A program made the position numbers and the translations under genes. A stretch of 64,000 nucleotides of DNA from Bryopsis sp. KO-2023 (lineage: Eukaryota; Chlorophyta; Ulvophyceae; Bryopsidales; Bryopsidaceae), in the NCBI GenBank assembly GCA_030272585.1, contig BSYQ01000001.1, positions 5,580,001-5,644,000 on the forward strand, written 5' to 3'. A model generated the notes under the pieces. The model ran no database searches, was not told the origin of the DNA, and worked only from the letters and a program-made list of their open reading frames with translations. Positions 1 through 10,828 of the stretch are shown here, piece by piece; position 1 is the first letter of the stretch, and every line of letters starts with the position of its first letter.

Positions 1-739
1 GGTTTAGTTTATGGAATATTTCCCCTCTCTGTTTCTTGGGGTCAGCATTATTTTATACAAGTTGAGGTGCTATTTAGGGACAAATGGGGGACAGTCGAAA
101 ATGTGGGGTAGAATTGAGGTTGGAAAGATCATCTATTTATAGAGTGCAAAATTTTTAGGCCTTGTATGTTATATTTGGCTAGAAAAACCAAAAAAAAGCG
201 AAAGGGTGAAAAGTGGAACAGAAACAGTTCTGCCCCCTCCCCCTTTTTTTTTTTCTTATGTGTTTTTGGACATTTTGAATTTAATGGAAGATTAGTGCAA
301 AATATTTAACAGGGATGGTGGTGGGGACTTGAAGGGAAATGAAACCCCCAAGAAAAAATGCCATAATGTCGTCGACCTCTTCAGCAAAAAGAGAGATAGC
401 CTCAACTATACACGGTTTTTTGTCTAGGTTTTTACAGCGTGATGATTTTAGTATTAGTTTTAAGAAAGAACAATGGGCTCTTTTTATTTTTATTTTTTTG
501 ATATTTGTCTCCTTTGGGGAAAAAAACGTGGTCACAGGGCTTTTTTTTTTTTCCGTTCTGTTCTGCTTTTTTTTGTTTGTTGTGTCTTTTTGCGGGGTGT
601 ATTGCCTGACCACGAGGAACTTTTGAAAAAACAAAGAAAAAAAAAATACTACTAAACTGAAGAGAAAACCACTAAAGTTGCAATGTGATGAGAGAGAGAG
701 TTGAAAAAAAAAAAAAAATCTTCTCAATGTATGTACTTT

Positions 740-754
740 TTATATATATATATA
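740..754. repeat. TA microsatellite
   Basis: Short run of alternating T and A in the AT-rich left flank. Confidence 0.8.
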
Positions 755-1256
755 CGAATATCAGGAAGAATTGGCTCTAGCCTGTGTTGCTAAATCAATT
801 TTGTCCCTTTTGAGGGTTCCTTCGTGGAGTAGATTTCTGACGGAAAAATTTGCCGTTTTGGGGTGATATGATTTCTATCTTACGCATGTTTTTTTTTATT
901 TTAATTTTGGAGGGGGGTTGGGTGGGTTTTTGGAAAAGGGGTGCATTGACAGAGAATAACAACTTGACATTCGCCCAGTCTGGGGGCGATGAAGCATAAC
1001 GGGTGTGTTCACGGGGAAAAAAAAAGGGAGAAAAAGAAAAGGAAAGGAGGAAAAAAAAGAAGAAAGGAAACACCAGGAAAGAAAAAGAAAAAAAAAAAGG
1101 AATGCCTTTTTTATGAATTTGTGAATAAGTGAAACGATCGAGTGGTCTGAAGAAGCAACCCGATATATTGTGACAGCTTTTGAGTGTAGGCCCATCGAGG
1201 AGAGGATGCACAACATTTCATTGAGTGGTGAAAAAGGGAGGATGTTCGGCATGGAA

Positions 1257-1270
1257 GGGGGGGGGGGGGG
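1257..1270. repeat. Homopolymer run of 14 G
   Basis: Uninterrupted G tract in the intergenic flank. Such tracts are common in the non-coding parts of this window, and their exact length may be affected by sequencing error. Confidence 0.85.
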
Positions 1271-1968
1271 AAGGGGTGGGTGAAATCTGGGATTTTGTAC
1301 AGCTTCTAGAGGAATGTGGGGTAAAAAAAAAGGCGTTCGCAGCCTGACATATTTGACTTGTTCAACACGCAATGCAAGCATGACGAACCCAATGTCGATA
1401 TGCTTTCTAGAAAACGGGTCATTGAGTTTCTTTTTGTTCGGGGGGGAGGAGTTGGGGTGGAGGCTTAAGAAGATGCTGAATGTTTAGGTGAATGGACAGT
1501 TTTGTTTTTTTTTGTTGTTCTGTCTTGATGGGCTCCTCAGTGGATTTGATTTGTTCGGTGGGCGACCACTTTTTTTTGTGAAATGTCAGCAAAGGTGCAG
1601 CCTTGTCCAGACTGGAAGGAGGAATGTTTTCTCCTTGTGGGTGGATGGGCTTGTGCAATCGTATTGTAATGAAATGTCAATTAAGTGAGAATCATATTGT
1701 CACGTTTCGCTTTTCCTCCCCATGGGCTTCTGCGCATGTAATTTTTGGTTTGGTTTGGTTTTCCTCCCCTCAAAGAACTGCAATTCACCGGCTGAAATTA
1801 ATCGAAAGACGAATTTTTGATACTTTGATTGATTTACGAAATCGTACGGAGTGTTGGGTGACGCAGTAAGACATTGAGTTTGGTGTCGCACTGCTGGTGT
1901 TTTTTTTTCTTGAGAGAAAACAGCAGAAGTCACGGAAACGTCGACCGCAACGTCGAAACGTGCGAAAA

Positions 1969-3648
1969 ATGGCGTCTTCTATGATGCAACCGCAAATCAT
2001 TTTGCTGAAGGAAGGCACGGACACGAGCCAGGGGAAAGCGCAGCTGATCAGCAACATAAACGCTTGCATCGCGGTCGTGGATATCGTCAGGTCGACGTTG
2101 GGACCCAGGGGAATGGACAAACTGATTCACCATAGCAGAGGCGTCACGATCTCGAACGACGGAGCGACGATCATGAACTTGTTGGACATCGTGCACCCGG
2201 CTGCGAAGAGTCTGGTCGATATATCTCTGTCGCAGGACGCCCAAGTGGGGGATGGGACCACGACGGTTGTGATTCTGGCCGGGTCGTTTTTACACGCTGC
2301 GAAGCCTTTCATCGAGGAAGGGGTGCATCCCCGAAATATCATAAGCAGCTTTCGGCAGGCGTGTAATTTGGCGGTGGAACAGATCAAAGACATGTCCGTG
2401 TCGATCGGCGATAAAACGGACAAGGAGAAAAAGGAAATGCTGGTGAAGTGCGCGATGACGTCCCTCAACTCGAAGCTGGTCAGCGGGGAAAAAGAGTTTT
2501 TCGCGAACATGGTCGTGGATGCTGTCACTCGCTTGGACCCCAGAACGCTCGACTTGAAACTGGTGGGGGTGAAAAAAGTCACCGGCGGGGGTTTGCGCGA
2601 CAGTTTCCTGGTGGATGGAGTGGCCTTCAAGAAAACTTTCTCTTATGCTGGATTCGAGCAGCAGCCAAAGTCATTCGACAACCCCAAAATCTTGGTCCTC
2701 AACATCGAGTTGGAGCTGAAATCTGAAAAGGAAAATGCTGAGATTCGATTGGACGACCCCGCCAAGTACCAATCCATTGTGGATGCCGAATGGAACATCA
2801 TTTACGATAAATTGCAAAAGTGTGCAGACTCAGGAGCTCAAATCGTCCTGTCCAGGTTGGCCATCGGAGATTTAGGAACCCAATTCTTCGCTGACCGAAA
2901 CATTTTTTGTGCCGGTCGAGTCCCCATGGAGGATTTGGCCAGAGTGTCGAAAGCCACCGGAGCAAAGGTGCAAACTACGGTGAACAATTTGGATGTCGCC
3001 TGTTTGGGCCAATGCGGCCGGTTCGATGAGAGGCAAGTGGGGGGGGAACGGTACAATCTGTTCACCGAATGCGAACAAGCTAGAACTGCGACCATCGTGC
3101 TGAGGGGGGGCTCCGAACAATTCATCGATGAGGCGGAGAGGTCGCTGCACGATGCGGTCATGATCGTTCGAAGAGCATTGAAGAACTCCGCCGTGGTGCC
3201 GGGGGGTGGAGCCAACGACATGGAGGTCAGCAAACACTTGAGGGATTTTGCTCGAACCATCCCCGGTAAATCCCAGCTCTTCATCAACGCCTACGCCAAA
3301 GCCATGGAGGTGATTCCTCGCCAGTTGTGCGACAATGCTGGCTTCGACGCAACGGACGTGCTCAATCGATTGAGGCAAAAGCATGCCCTCGCGAACAACG
3401 AGGGGCGGAATTTTGGAATGGACGTGAACACAGGGGGCGTGGTGGATACTTTCAAGAGCTTCGTGTGGGAGCCCTCGGTGGTGAAAGTGAATGCGATCCA
3501 GGCCGCCACGGAGGCTGCGTGTTTGATTCTGTCGATCGATGAAACGGTCAAGAATCCGAAATCTGAGCAGCCGGGCGGGGGCCCCATGCCGGGGGGCGGC
3601 AGAGGAATGAGGGGTCGAGGACGAGGCAGGGGTAGAGGGCGTTTTTAA
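1969..3648 (+). CDS. CCT7: T-complex protein 1 subunit eta (chaperonin CCT7)
   Basis: Subunit eta of the cytosolic TRiC/CCT chaperonin, which folds actin, tubulin and other clients with ATP. The 559-residue reading frame is uninterrupted and has the length usual for the family. It begins with a typical eta N terminus, and the group II chaperonin nucleotide-binding motif GDGTT lies near residues 94-98. The equatorial segment with [11 protein letters not shown] lies near residues 405-415. The end is a glycine/arginine repeat tail ([11 protein letters not shown]), as in other eta subunits. I chose the ATG at 1969 because homology begins there; 24 in-frame codons upstream are basic and look like 5' UTR. 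Unlike every other gene here it has no intron, which suggests intron loss or a retrocopy. The identification is firm. Confidence 0.97.
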   Translation: MASSMMQPQIILLKEGTDTSQGKAQLISNINACIAVVDIVRSTLGPRGMDKLIHHSRGVTISNDGATIMNLLDIVHPAAKSLVDISLSQDAQVGDGTTTVVILAGSFLHAAKPFIEEGVHPRNIISSFRQACNLAVEQIKDMSVSIGDKTDKEKKEMLVKCAMTSLNSKLVSGEKEFFANMVVDAVTRLDPRTLDLKLVGVKKVTGGGLRDSFLVDGVAFKKTFSYAGFEQQPKSFDNPKILVLNIELELKSEKENAEIRLDDPAKYQSIVDAEWNIIYDKLQKCADSGAQIVLSRLAIGDLGTQFFADRNIFCAGRVPMEDLARVSKATGAKVQTTVNNLDVACLGQCGRFDERQVGGERYNLFTECEQARTATIVLRGGSEQFIDEAERSLHDAVMIVRRALKNSAVVPGGGANDMEVSKHLRDFARTIPGKSQLFINAYAKAMEVIPRQLCDNAGFDATDVLNRLRQKHALANNEGRNFGMDVNTGGVVDTFKSFVWEPSVVKVNAIQAATEAACLILSIDETVKNPKSEQPGGGPMPGGGRGMRGRGRGRGRGRF

Positions 3649-4279
3649 ATTTGAAAAGAAATAGACAGAGAAAGAAAAGGGGGTAGGGTCCATCAAAGAA
3701 AACGGATGTGCAGGATTCAGGTAGATAGCAACAGGGTGACGGCAGTCAGGTTGGTTATATCGAGGGGTTTTAGTTTGGAGGGAAGCTTTTTTCCAGCATT
3801 TCCAAGAGATATTAGTGGCTTGCAAACTGCAATGCTTTTCTTGTAAGTGTGTTGGGAAGAGTCTCGCCCAGAGGGGCAGATTTCAATCTGGGCATCCAAC
3901 GTGGACTGGCTTTTTTTTTTTCCTTGTGGCATTTTGTCAGAACATCTTGCAAGCCTCCTTTGACTTCGACACCTCACCACAAGATGTAAAAGAGCAAGGA
4001 AAAAACAAACGCATCAATATTTCACATTTTGTTTTCGAGTCTCCCCAGAGAATTGACAGAAATCGTTAAATCGTTGATATGAGGTTGCAACCCTCATGCG
4101 CTCGTAAGGTCAGTTATTTGGACCGATTGGGTTTTTCCCCACACTCCAAATATTGACACAGGAAAATAGTATCAACGGAGTGGAAAGATTTGAGCGATGC
4201 TCCAGTGCGCGGTCGTGTCACCAGGTAAGCACCCCCAGTTTCTTCTGTCGCGGTCTTGAGCGGAGGTTTGGTCCATCAT
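3649..4279 (+). other. Intergenic: CCT7 3' UTR and PsbP-gene 5' region
   Basis: No coding signal. The first part should be the CCT7 3' UTR. A GTAAGC donor-like site near 4224 in the last 60 bases leaves room for an intron in the 5' UTR of the next gene, but I cannot confirm it. Confidence 0.5.
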
Positions 4280-5816
4280 ATGACGACCCGTCGAGTGCCA
4301 ATCCTTGGATTTCGATTGCGGTTGTTTGCTTTCGTGAAGGTGCATTTCCGAACGCAAGTTTTGCTTGCGTCAGGGAAGGCGTCTCACGTAGCTCCAGCCC
4401 GGGTTTCTCTCAAGCGGAGCTCCACTGGCACCGTCCAAAAGCGCATCACCCCTGTGAGGTGCCATGCGCAAGATGACGAGGTAGAGAGCGTACGAGTGAC
4501 CAGAAGGAGTCTGGGATGCTTGTGCGGTGCTGGTTTTATGGCGTCGATGGCTTGTGGCTTCGCTGACCCAGCGGAAGCCGTCCAAGGACTCACTGCTGGC
4601 AGAATTCCTGGTGGGTTCAGGGAGCAGAACTGCAGAAACAAAGGATATCTTTTTCATGAAGCCAACATGGATTTAGTATGATCACAAAGAATGTCAAAAA
4701 TTCTGGGTTCCTCCCTGAAGACATCTTACTTTCATGACAGTTTTCCATTTGTGTGAAACACAATGCAACGTTTGGGGGGAAGGGCCCATTTGGGGAATTG
4801 TAACTGTGTGTGGATTAGTTTGCAATTCTTCCAAGAAAGAATAGAATGAAACCATTTCATTTTTCACTGGACAACCAAGGTGTGAGTGCTTCGCTCGATG
4901 AGGAAGGGTTCTACACCTATGTCAGACCTGAAGGCAAGTCAGGTGGTCATGGTGTGGGGTGGAGTGAGATTCCACAGTACTCTTTCAAGCTTCCAGAGGG
5001 GTGGAAGGAAGAACCCGTCTCCATCGCTGATCTTGGAGGAACGGAGGTATTTTCTCAACACATCCCACTGACTATCCAATTGCATGCCAGCACTGAGAAG
5101 TCAATAGCTGCAGTTCTCCATTTCCATTTCTTTAAATTTATTTTGGAATGGTCTTCATGAGCTATCCATATTGGGGTGGTTAAAGGAGGCAACCCCACTC
5201 GAATTTGTCTGCTGTCACCTTTTTTTTTTAATGGAGATCCTTTTTTTGTCACCTTTTTTTCATATGTGTTTTGCCCCATGTACATGAATCTGCAATGTGG
5301 AGCGTTGCTGAAAGAGAGAGTTGTTTTCGTTTTATCAGATTGATTTGCGATTCGGTAACACTGGGGAGGGGCAGCTCTTTGTCGTGGTCGCTCCGATTCT
5401 CCGTTTCATGGACATCGGGTTCAACGCTGACATCAGGATCGAAGAGATCGGGCCTCCCACAAATTTGATCGAAGGGTTCGCTCCTGAACTGTTCGGACGC
5501 CCACTGGAAGAGGATGATGTCCTCGACACCAAGGTTGCCAAACATGAAGGGTTGACCTACTACATGTGGTGAGTTTGAGCTTTAACAGTAAGGGGCAAGA
5601 TCGACCTATGTATTATGCTTGCATAGTGTAGTGTGTGTGTGTGTGAAATTCTGGTGTTGTTTCTGCAGGGACGTGAGACCTCATCGACTCGTTACAGCAA
5701 CTGCTTACAAGAATCGTCTATTCATTCTTGGGACTGAATCGAACAGTCGTCAATGGAGGAGAGGACAGGATGGTCTGCGTACCGTTCAAGAGTCATTCCG
5801 GGTGCCAATGACATAA
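4280..5816 (+). CDS. PsbP-domain protein, thylakoid lumen (PPD family)
   Basis: Nuclear-encoded relative of the photosystem II subunit PsbP, predicted to act in the thylakoid lumen. Four exons, 4280-4610, 4880-5046, 5339-5568 and 5669-5816, join in phase with GT-AG introns and give 291 residues. The N terminus has a Ser/Arg-rich transit-like region. A twin-arginine thylakoid signal follows (TRRSLG, then a hydrophobic stretch) and ends at a likely AEA cleavage site, so import is probably by the Tat route. The mature part starts GLTAGRIPG and carries the PsbP fold with blocks GKSGGHGVGWSE, PVSIADLGGTEIDLRF and TATAYKNRLFILG. From memory of Arabidopsis it is closest to the 29.8-kDa lumenal protein usually called PPD4; the number is uncertain, the family is not. 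The stop lies 294 bp from the convergent exonuclease gene. Confidence 0.9.
5631..5645 (+). repeat. GT microsatellite in intron 3 of the PsbP-domain gene
   Basis: Alternating GT run within intron 5569-5668, upstream of the acceptor TTTCTGCAG. Confidence 0.8.
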
Positions 5817-6110
5817 CTCTCATTAACATTTTCTCATTTTTTTTGGGGGGTTTATTTCCCTGCTACATTTCTTTTTTTTTGTATTGTAATTTCTCAAAGA
5901 TGAGCAAGAAGTTTGTTGGGTTTTCTGTTGCTTGAGAAAAGAGTAGTGCCTTTCACTGTTCATAGCAAAGATTCGGATGGTGTATTTCGGGGGGTGCAAT
6001 GAGGAATATCATAACCAGTTAAAAAAAAGTGCATTGAGCATGTTGCATCGAGCAAGACAAAGTCTACCACCATTTTTCAACCCTTGTCCCTTTTCTAAAA
6101 AAAACACCAT

Positions 6111-9100
6111 CTACACAACGGATGAGAGTGGTTGGTTCTGACTGGACTCCTCTTCATCGTTGTCCCCATCAGCCGAAGAAGAATTTCTGTTGTTTTCCTC
6201 CTCTCGAGCTTTTTGATAGTAGATCGAGAACTCCCCGAATTCCCTCGGGGCACAGTGTTCGACATGCCAATTTTGTGGCAGAAATTTTGGGTCCACATAA
6301 TCCACAAATGCTTGCCTGAACCGCCTCACCAACTCGTTGATCTCCTCTACGCCTCCATTCTCCATGATGCGCCCCATCACCTGAATTGGGAAAAAAAAAC
6401 GGTTTTGCACCAGGACACTGCCAGACTGTTTTTACATTCGTTATCTGAACATCAACTGTGGAGAGCAATTGCTGCTGCTTCAGGCTTTTATTCAAAACAC
6501 TAACCACACCAGCTGACCGCAGGAGAATCGAACCATAAAACTTTTCACCATGCCCAACACCCCTGGAGTCGCAACAAGGGAACAAGACAAGTGATGCACC
6601 TGCTCTCCATGCCACATCTGGCCTCCATCCTGCATGAATTTTGAATCAGAAGGATCTTCCCCTGTGCTGGGACCTGCAGACAACCGATTAATTTCACGAC
6701 AACTTTGTGACAGTAAAGGCCGACTACTTGGTGTTTGTGTGTGAAACTCTTTAAGACGCAGCATCATGGCCATTAGTCAAACCTGGTGCATTCTCGTTTT
6801 CTTCCAAACACAGCCCAGTTTTCTTGGTGTACTTCGTTGCTTGTCGTCGTGCCAGACCCACAATCATAGCTCTCTCCAAATCTTGTGGCGCAAGGCCATT
6901 TTGCTCCTCAGGATTTCTGCTGAAGTACTGATGTATCACCCCCTCTAGCTCCCTGACCACATGAAAATCCACAAGATCAAATCGATATCACAACCCTTGC
7001 TAACTGACAGTGCTGTCAGTCACCCAGACGCCTCATGACAGGCGAGACAATCGAGACAATGCCAAAAGCTGAATTCAGACAAGCATCTCAACCAACACGC
7101 CGAAAACCATGGACGTTCTTGCTTCAGAAACATGTGCTACCTTTTACGAGCCACAGGGAGCTTGTTGCCATGCTTCTTCAAAGCAATGGCAGCACCTCTG
7201 ATTTTTCTCAAGGGGATTCTTTGTTGGTCCTCCAGGGGATCGTTATTCTCGTCGCCTCCATTTCTGGCCTCCGCCTCTAACGCCAGGGAATTGGTTGCTG
7301 GCACCATTTTTGGCATGTTCAACGGGACGTCGTACTCTTTGGCAATCATCCTCTTCAATTTGTCAGCAGCCTGCACATAATGGCAAAATCCTGTGTGAAA
7401 ACCTTGGACGGGGCACCTTTTCCTGCCCTTGATTTCTTTTCAAATCTCCACGGATACAGTAAAAAAAGAACCCAAAGGTAGCGTATCGGTAGTTCTATCC
7501 ATGTCACAACTGCCACCTACGAGCATCATAACTCTGTTGCATTCATTTTCCGACTCTGCATGTCCGGCACTAAAGAAATCGGAGAAAGGAGTGTTACAAC
7601 AACACTGAACCTATCCGGCTCACCACTTGGGCCCGATGATGGCAGTCGACACACAGCAGCACCACATCGTGGCTTCTGTGACTTTTCAAGTGCACCGGGA
7701 AATGACGGCGATAGCATGCGGGGACAACCTTGTAGCGCAAATAGTGCCCTTCCTCTCCACACGACACGCATCTGTTTTTCCGAGATTGGATGTAGAAGTC
7801 ATGCGCTCCATTCAGCTCATCGGTGAGCCGATGTTGAAACAGCAATCTGGGATGGAAAAACCAGGAAATGCATTAACTTTGCACGTGCACATATCCATTT
7901 TCTGATACATATCTCTGCAAGATGTCTTTTCCCAATCATTCCAAGCTGGAATGATTGCTTCGATAGATGTTCCACCCCCCTATGCGAAATTGACCCACCT
8001 CTAAGCACAATAAAAACACAATAATGCAGTTCATATGTTGTCTAGTGGATGATCTGTTATGCACAACCATGTATTGACCAGGGATGGACAAGAGGTTTCA
8101 CAATGTCTTACTGGATTGTATACGGCTCATCGCTGATTTTGTTTGCCAACCCTTTCTTAAGGTACCAATCTAGTCGACGTCGATCACAGTAGCACAACAA
8201 GTCTCCATCCACTGAAAGCATCATACAATTATCATAAACCTGGCGAAGGCAACACCAACCCATACTTTTAATCTCGAACCCCAGAATATATTGAGGAATA
8301 TCTCACTCTTTTCACACTTCTCCTTGATTTTCACGCAATTCACTCGGCTGGCTTTGAATCATCGCAATATTGAAAAGAACGTGTTTTTTGGAAAAGATCA
8401 GCTGACTTGCTTAGTGGCTGGGCTGCAATATGTTTTTAGTCTCAATACACTTGAAGAAAAAATTATGTGTATGAAGCACCTTTGACTTGGATTTGAAGGA
8501 CTCCACCAATTTTTTCCTTGCAGCTTCCTGATCTTTTGCAGTTTTTTTCCTAGGTTGTCCAGGTTTGTCAAGCAAGGCCATGCCCTCCATCCACACAGCA
8601 GCTCCAGACAGAGCATCATTTATCAAACCGGCAATTTTCTCCACCTAAATCCATGGAGTCGAACAACATTTCCCTCGCAAACCTTCCACTTACAAAGATT
8701 AAGATTAATCTTGGAACCATCTGCCCCCCAAGAAATTCCTTCATTGTATGAAACCCATTCATTCTTACACACTTGTGCCATTTGCAAAAATTACCTTGAA
8801 AGGATGCACTAGACAGTCAATCCTATAATACCTCGGAGGAAAACGGAAGCGAAGGCTCCCAGTATTTGACGTCTGTCTGACAGTCCACTTCACCAGCCTC
8901 CAGCTCATGAATTGGAGTGCTGGTTGCGAGGGACATGATGGCGCTGGGAGTACGAGGGCACTGGATTGCAAGGGCAACCAAAACTCTGTTCTTCAGAATG
9001 AACTCGCAACTCTCATCCTCTGCAGCACCATTCCAGAGAAACGGACATTCAGACAAATCTAAATTATCAGTTTTTTTTTCCATTAAATATAGTTTTTTAA

Positions 9101-10828
9101 AATTTAGTCCAAGAGTGAAGCGTAAATTGAACCAGTCTAGAGTGAGGTCAGGATGACAATGTAGCTATGTCGCTCCTTAAGATTGACAATGAGCTTGGCA
9201 AAGTCGGTGGGAAAACGGTACAAATGGTATTTTGTACCGTTTTCCCACTTTTTCTTTTGATGAATACATTGCAGAGATCGTGAAGTATTTTAAGATGTAC
9301 CTCTTCGGGCGACCTCATCTCTCCAAACACACAGCTGAAACACGCAGTCACGAAAGACATCCTCCCTCCGCCGGGCAGACAGCTCCTCGCAGGACTCATC
9401 CTCCCCAAGCCTCCAAGCGATCATTCCACTTCCATCCAGCATGTGTTTTCTGATCATGTGCAATGCAGCCACTCGCGTTGCTTCTTTGGCTGCCAGACTG
9501 GTGTAGAGATTCAAACAAGTTTCTTGCGATTTGCGATTGGCCAGTTGCAGGCTGACAGCATCTGGCATAAAATCGATGATCGAATCTGATGGAATTTCAT
9601 CTTGATCCAAGAGCTCCTGGATAAGAATTCGCTCCAATCGCAGCAAATGCTCCACGTCCATCCGTGCGTACAGCAATTGCTCTTTGCTGAGAGGCCTTCG
9701 TCGCCAATCAGCCACTTGCAAAGACTTGTCTGACACGATTCCAAAATAGAATTTCAAAAGATGGGCAAGATTTCGTGTCGGCTTGTTCAACACCTGGCAA
9801 CACATACAGCACAGAGAAGCGCCAATTTACTCAGAATCACTGTCACAAAAAACTTATCTCCTATCCTGGATCGATCGATTCATGAACCAGCCTTTCAATT
9901 CTGTGTCGATTATACATATCATGGACATATGCATGTCGCCATGTGCAACCCAAATATTGCATGTGGGTTTCGGCTCACCTGGCATGCTTTTTCGGTGTCA
10001 AAAACATTGACGAGGTAAATCTTGAAATCCCGTTGCAGCCACAAGACATCGTTATGACAACCATGGGCAACCTTTCTGATTTTCGGATTCGCAAACACGG
10101 AATTCAGCACATGCACTTCATCATGCAGAGCGACCGCATCCAGGAGATATGTGCATGTCCCCGTGAAGATTTGAATCAAGCATATGAACCCTCGATATGA
10201 TCTCAGCTTGTGGTGCTCCACGTCCACTGCAAACTGATCAACGCCCTGGAGGTCACAGGCAAAACATGCATTGCACCTCAAAACTCCAGAACAGAAACCA
10301 ACAACTTTTGATACCAGCACATCAGTTCATTGATCCACACACCTGCAACTCCTTCATGAGATCATCCAGCTGAATCTTTTTGTCCACCCACACCCACCTC
10401 CCTCCTCCACCGGACGTATCTGACGACTTTAAAGTCGTCACAAGATGCTCTGGGCAGTCCCGACGGAGGAGATCGATGGTTTTCCAGTAAGGGTGTACAG
10501 CTTGTTCAGTCGGTCTGCCATCCACCTCGTTTCCGTCGGCGTCGAGCACCAAGTGTTGGAAAGGGGAATCAGAGTTGTCTGCGTGCAGAACTCTGAAGTT
10601 GTTCTGTGGCTTGCATTGTTGATTCGCAGACTTCCACAGACAATAGGCAAGGTAGCCAGCCCCCCCAGCACATAGTGCGGAGTACAGGGCAAACTGGCGG
10701 CGGAGAAACAAATATCAGCGTAAGAATCCTTCAGTGCCATAAGATAGGACACGCAGCCATATTTCGGAACCTTTTTTTCACCATGATCTATTCGTTACCT
10801 TCTCCCACGAGCGTCCTTGTTGCACCAT
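6111..10828 (-). CDS. RRP6L3: RRP6-like 3 / EXD2-type 3'-5' exonuclease with N-terminal membrane anchor
   Basis: DEDDy-family 3'-5' exonuclease of the plant RRP6-like 3 type. Twelve exons join in phase (high to low): 10799-10828, 10343-10693, 9979-10245, 9301-9793, 8832-9058, 8480-8644, 8112-8239, 7624-7846, 7141-7370, 6783-6952, 6600-6673 and 6111-6380, giving 875 residues. After a 10-residue first exon comes one hydrophobic segment (about 11-30), a likely membrane anchor. The exonuclease domain keeps all active-site residues: DVE at 135-137, Asp in HGCHND near 193, and YARMD near 258-262. An HRDC-like segment follows (AAEDESCEFIL). The C-terminal half matches animal EXD2, with a CVSCG...CVDCH zinc-type module and SHRSHDVVLLC near residues 580-625. 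The mini first exon and start codon are inferred from phase alone; the rest is secure. Substrate (RNA or DNA) and membrane are not visible from sequence. Confidence 0.88.
9207..9248. repeat. Perfect 18-bp inverted repeat in an exonuclease-gene intron
   Basis: Arms 9207-9224 and 9231-9248 are exact reverse complements separated by the 6-base loop TGGTAT. The hairpin lies in the RRP6L3 intron 9059-9300, just downstream of its donor in transcript order. Function unknown: it could be a remnant of a miniature element or a small-RNA hairpin. Confidence 0.9.

Larger units (their letters stand above)
1..1968. other. T-rich intergenic flank upstream of CCT7
   Basis: No gene is supported here. The open frames are low-complexity translations of poly-T, poly-A and poly-G tracts, with runs of F, K and P and no domain or credible start. 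The stretch holds long homopolymers, a TA microsatellite and a 14-G run. Its right end must contain the CCT7 promoter and 5' UTR, but I see no clear core promoter element. The leftmost few hundred bases could be the 3' end of a gene outside the window; nothing in the sequence proves it. Confidence 0.6.

Noticed and set aside
281-1381. Overlapping open frames on both strands in the left flank
   Set aside because: They translate homopolymer tracts (long F, K, P and G runs), lack start context and domains, and several use non-ATG starts.
10700-10711. TTG near 10711 as start of the exonuclease
   Set aside because: There is an in-frame TGA just upstream and a good CCGCCAG acceptor just downstream; a mini first exon with ATG at 10828 fits phase better.
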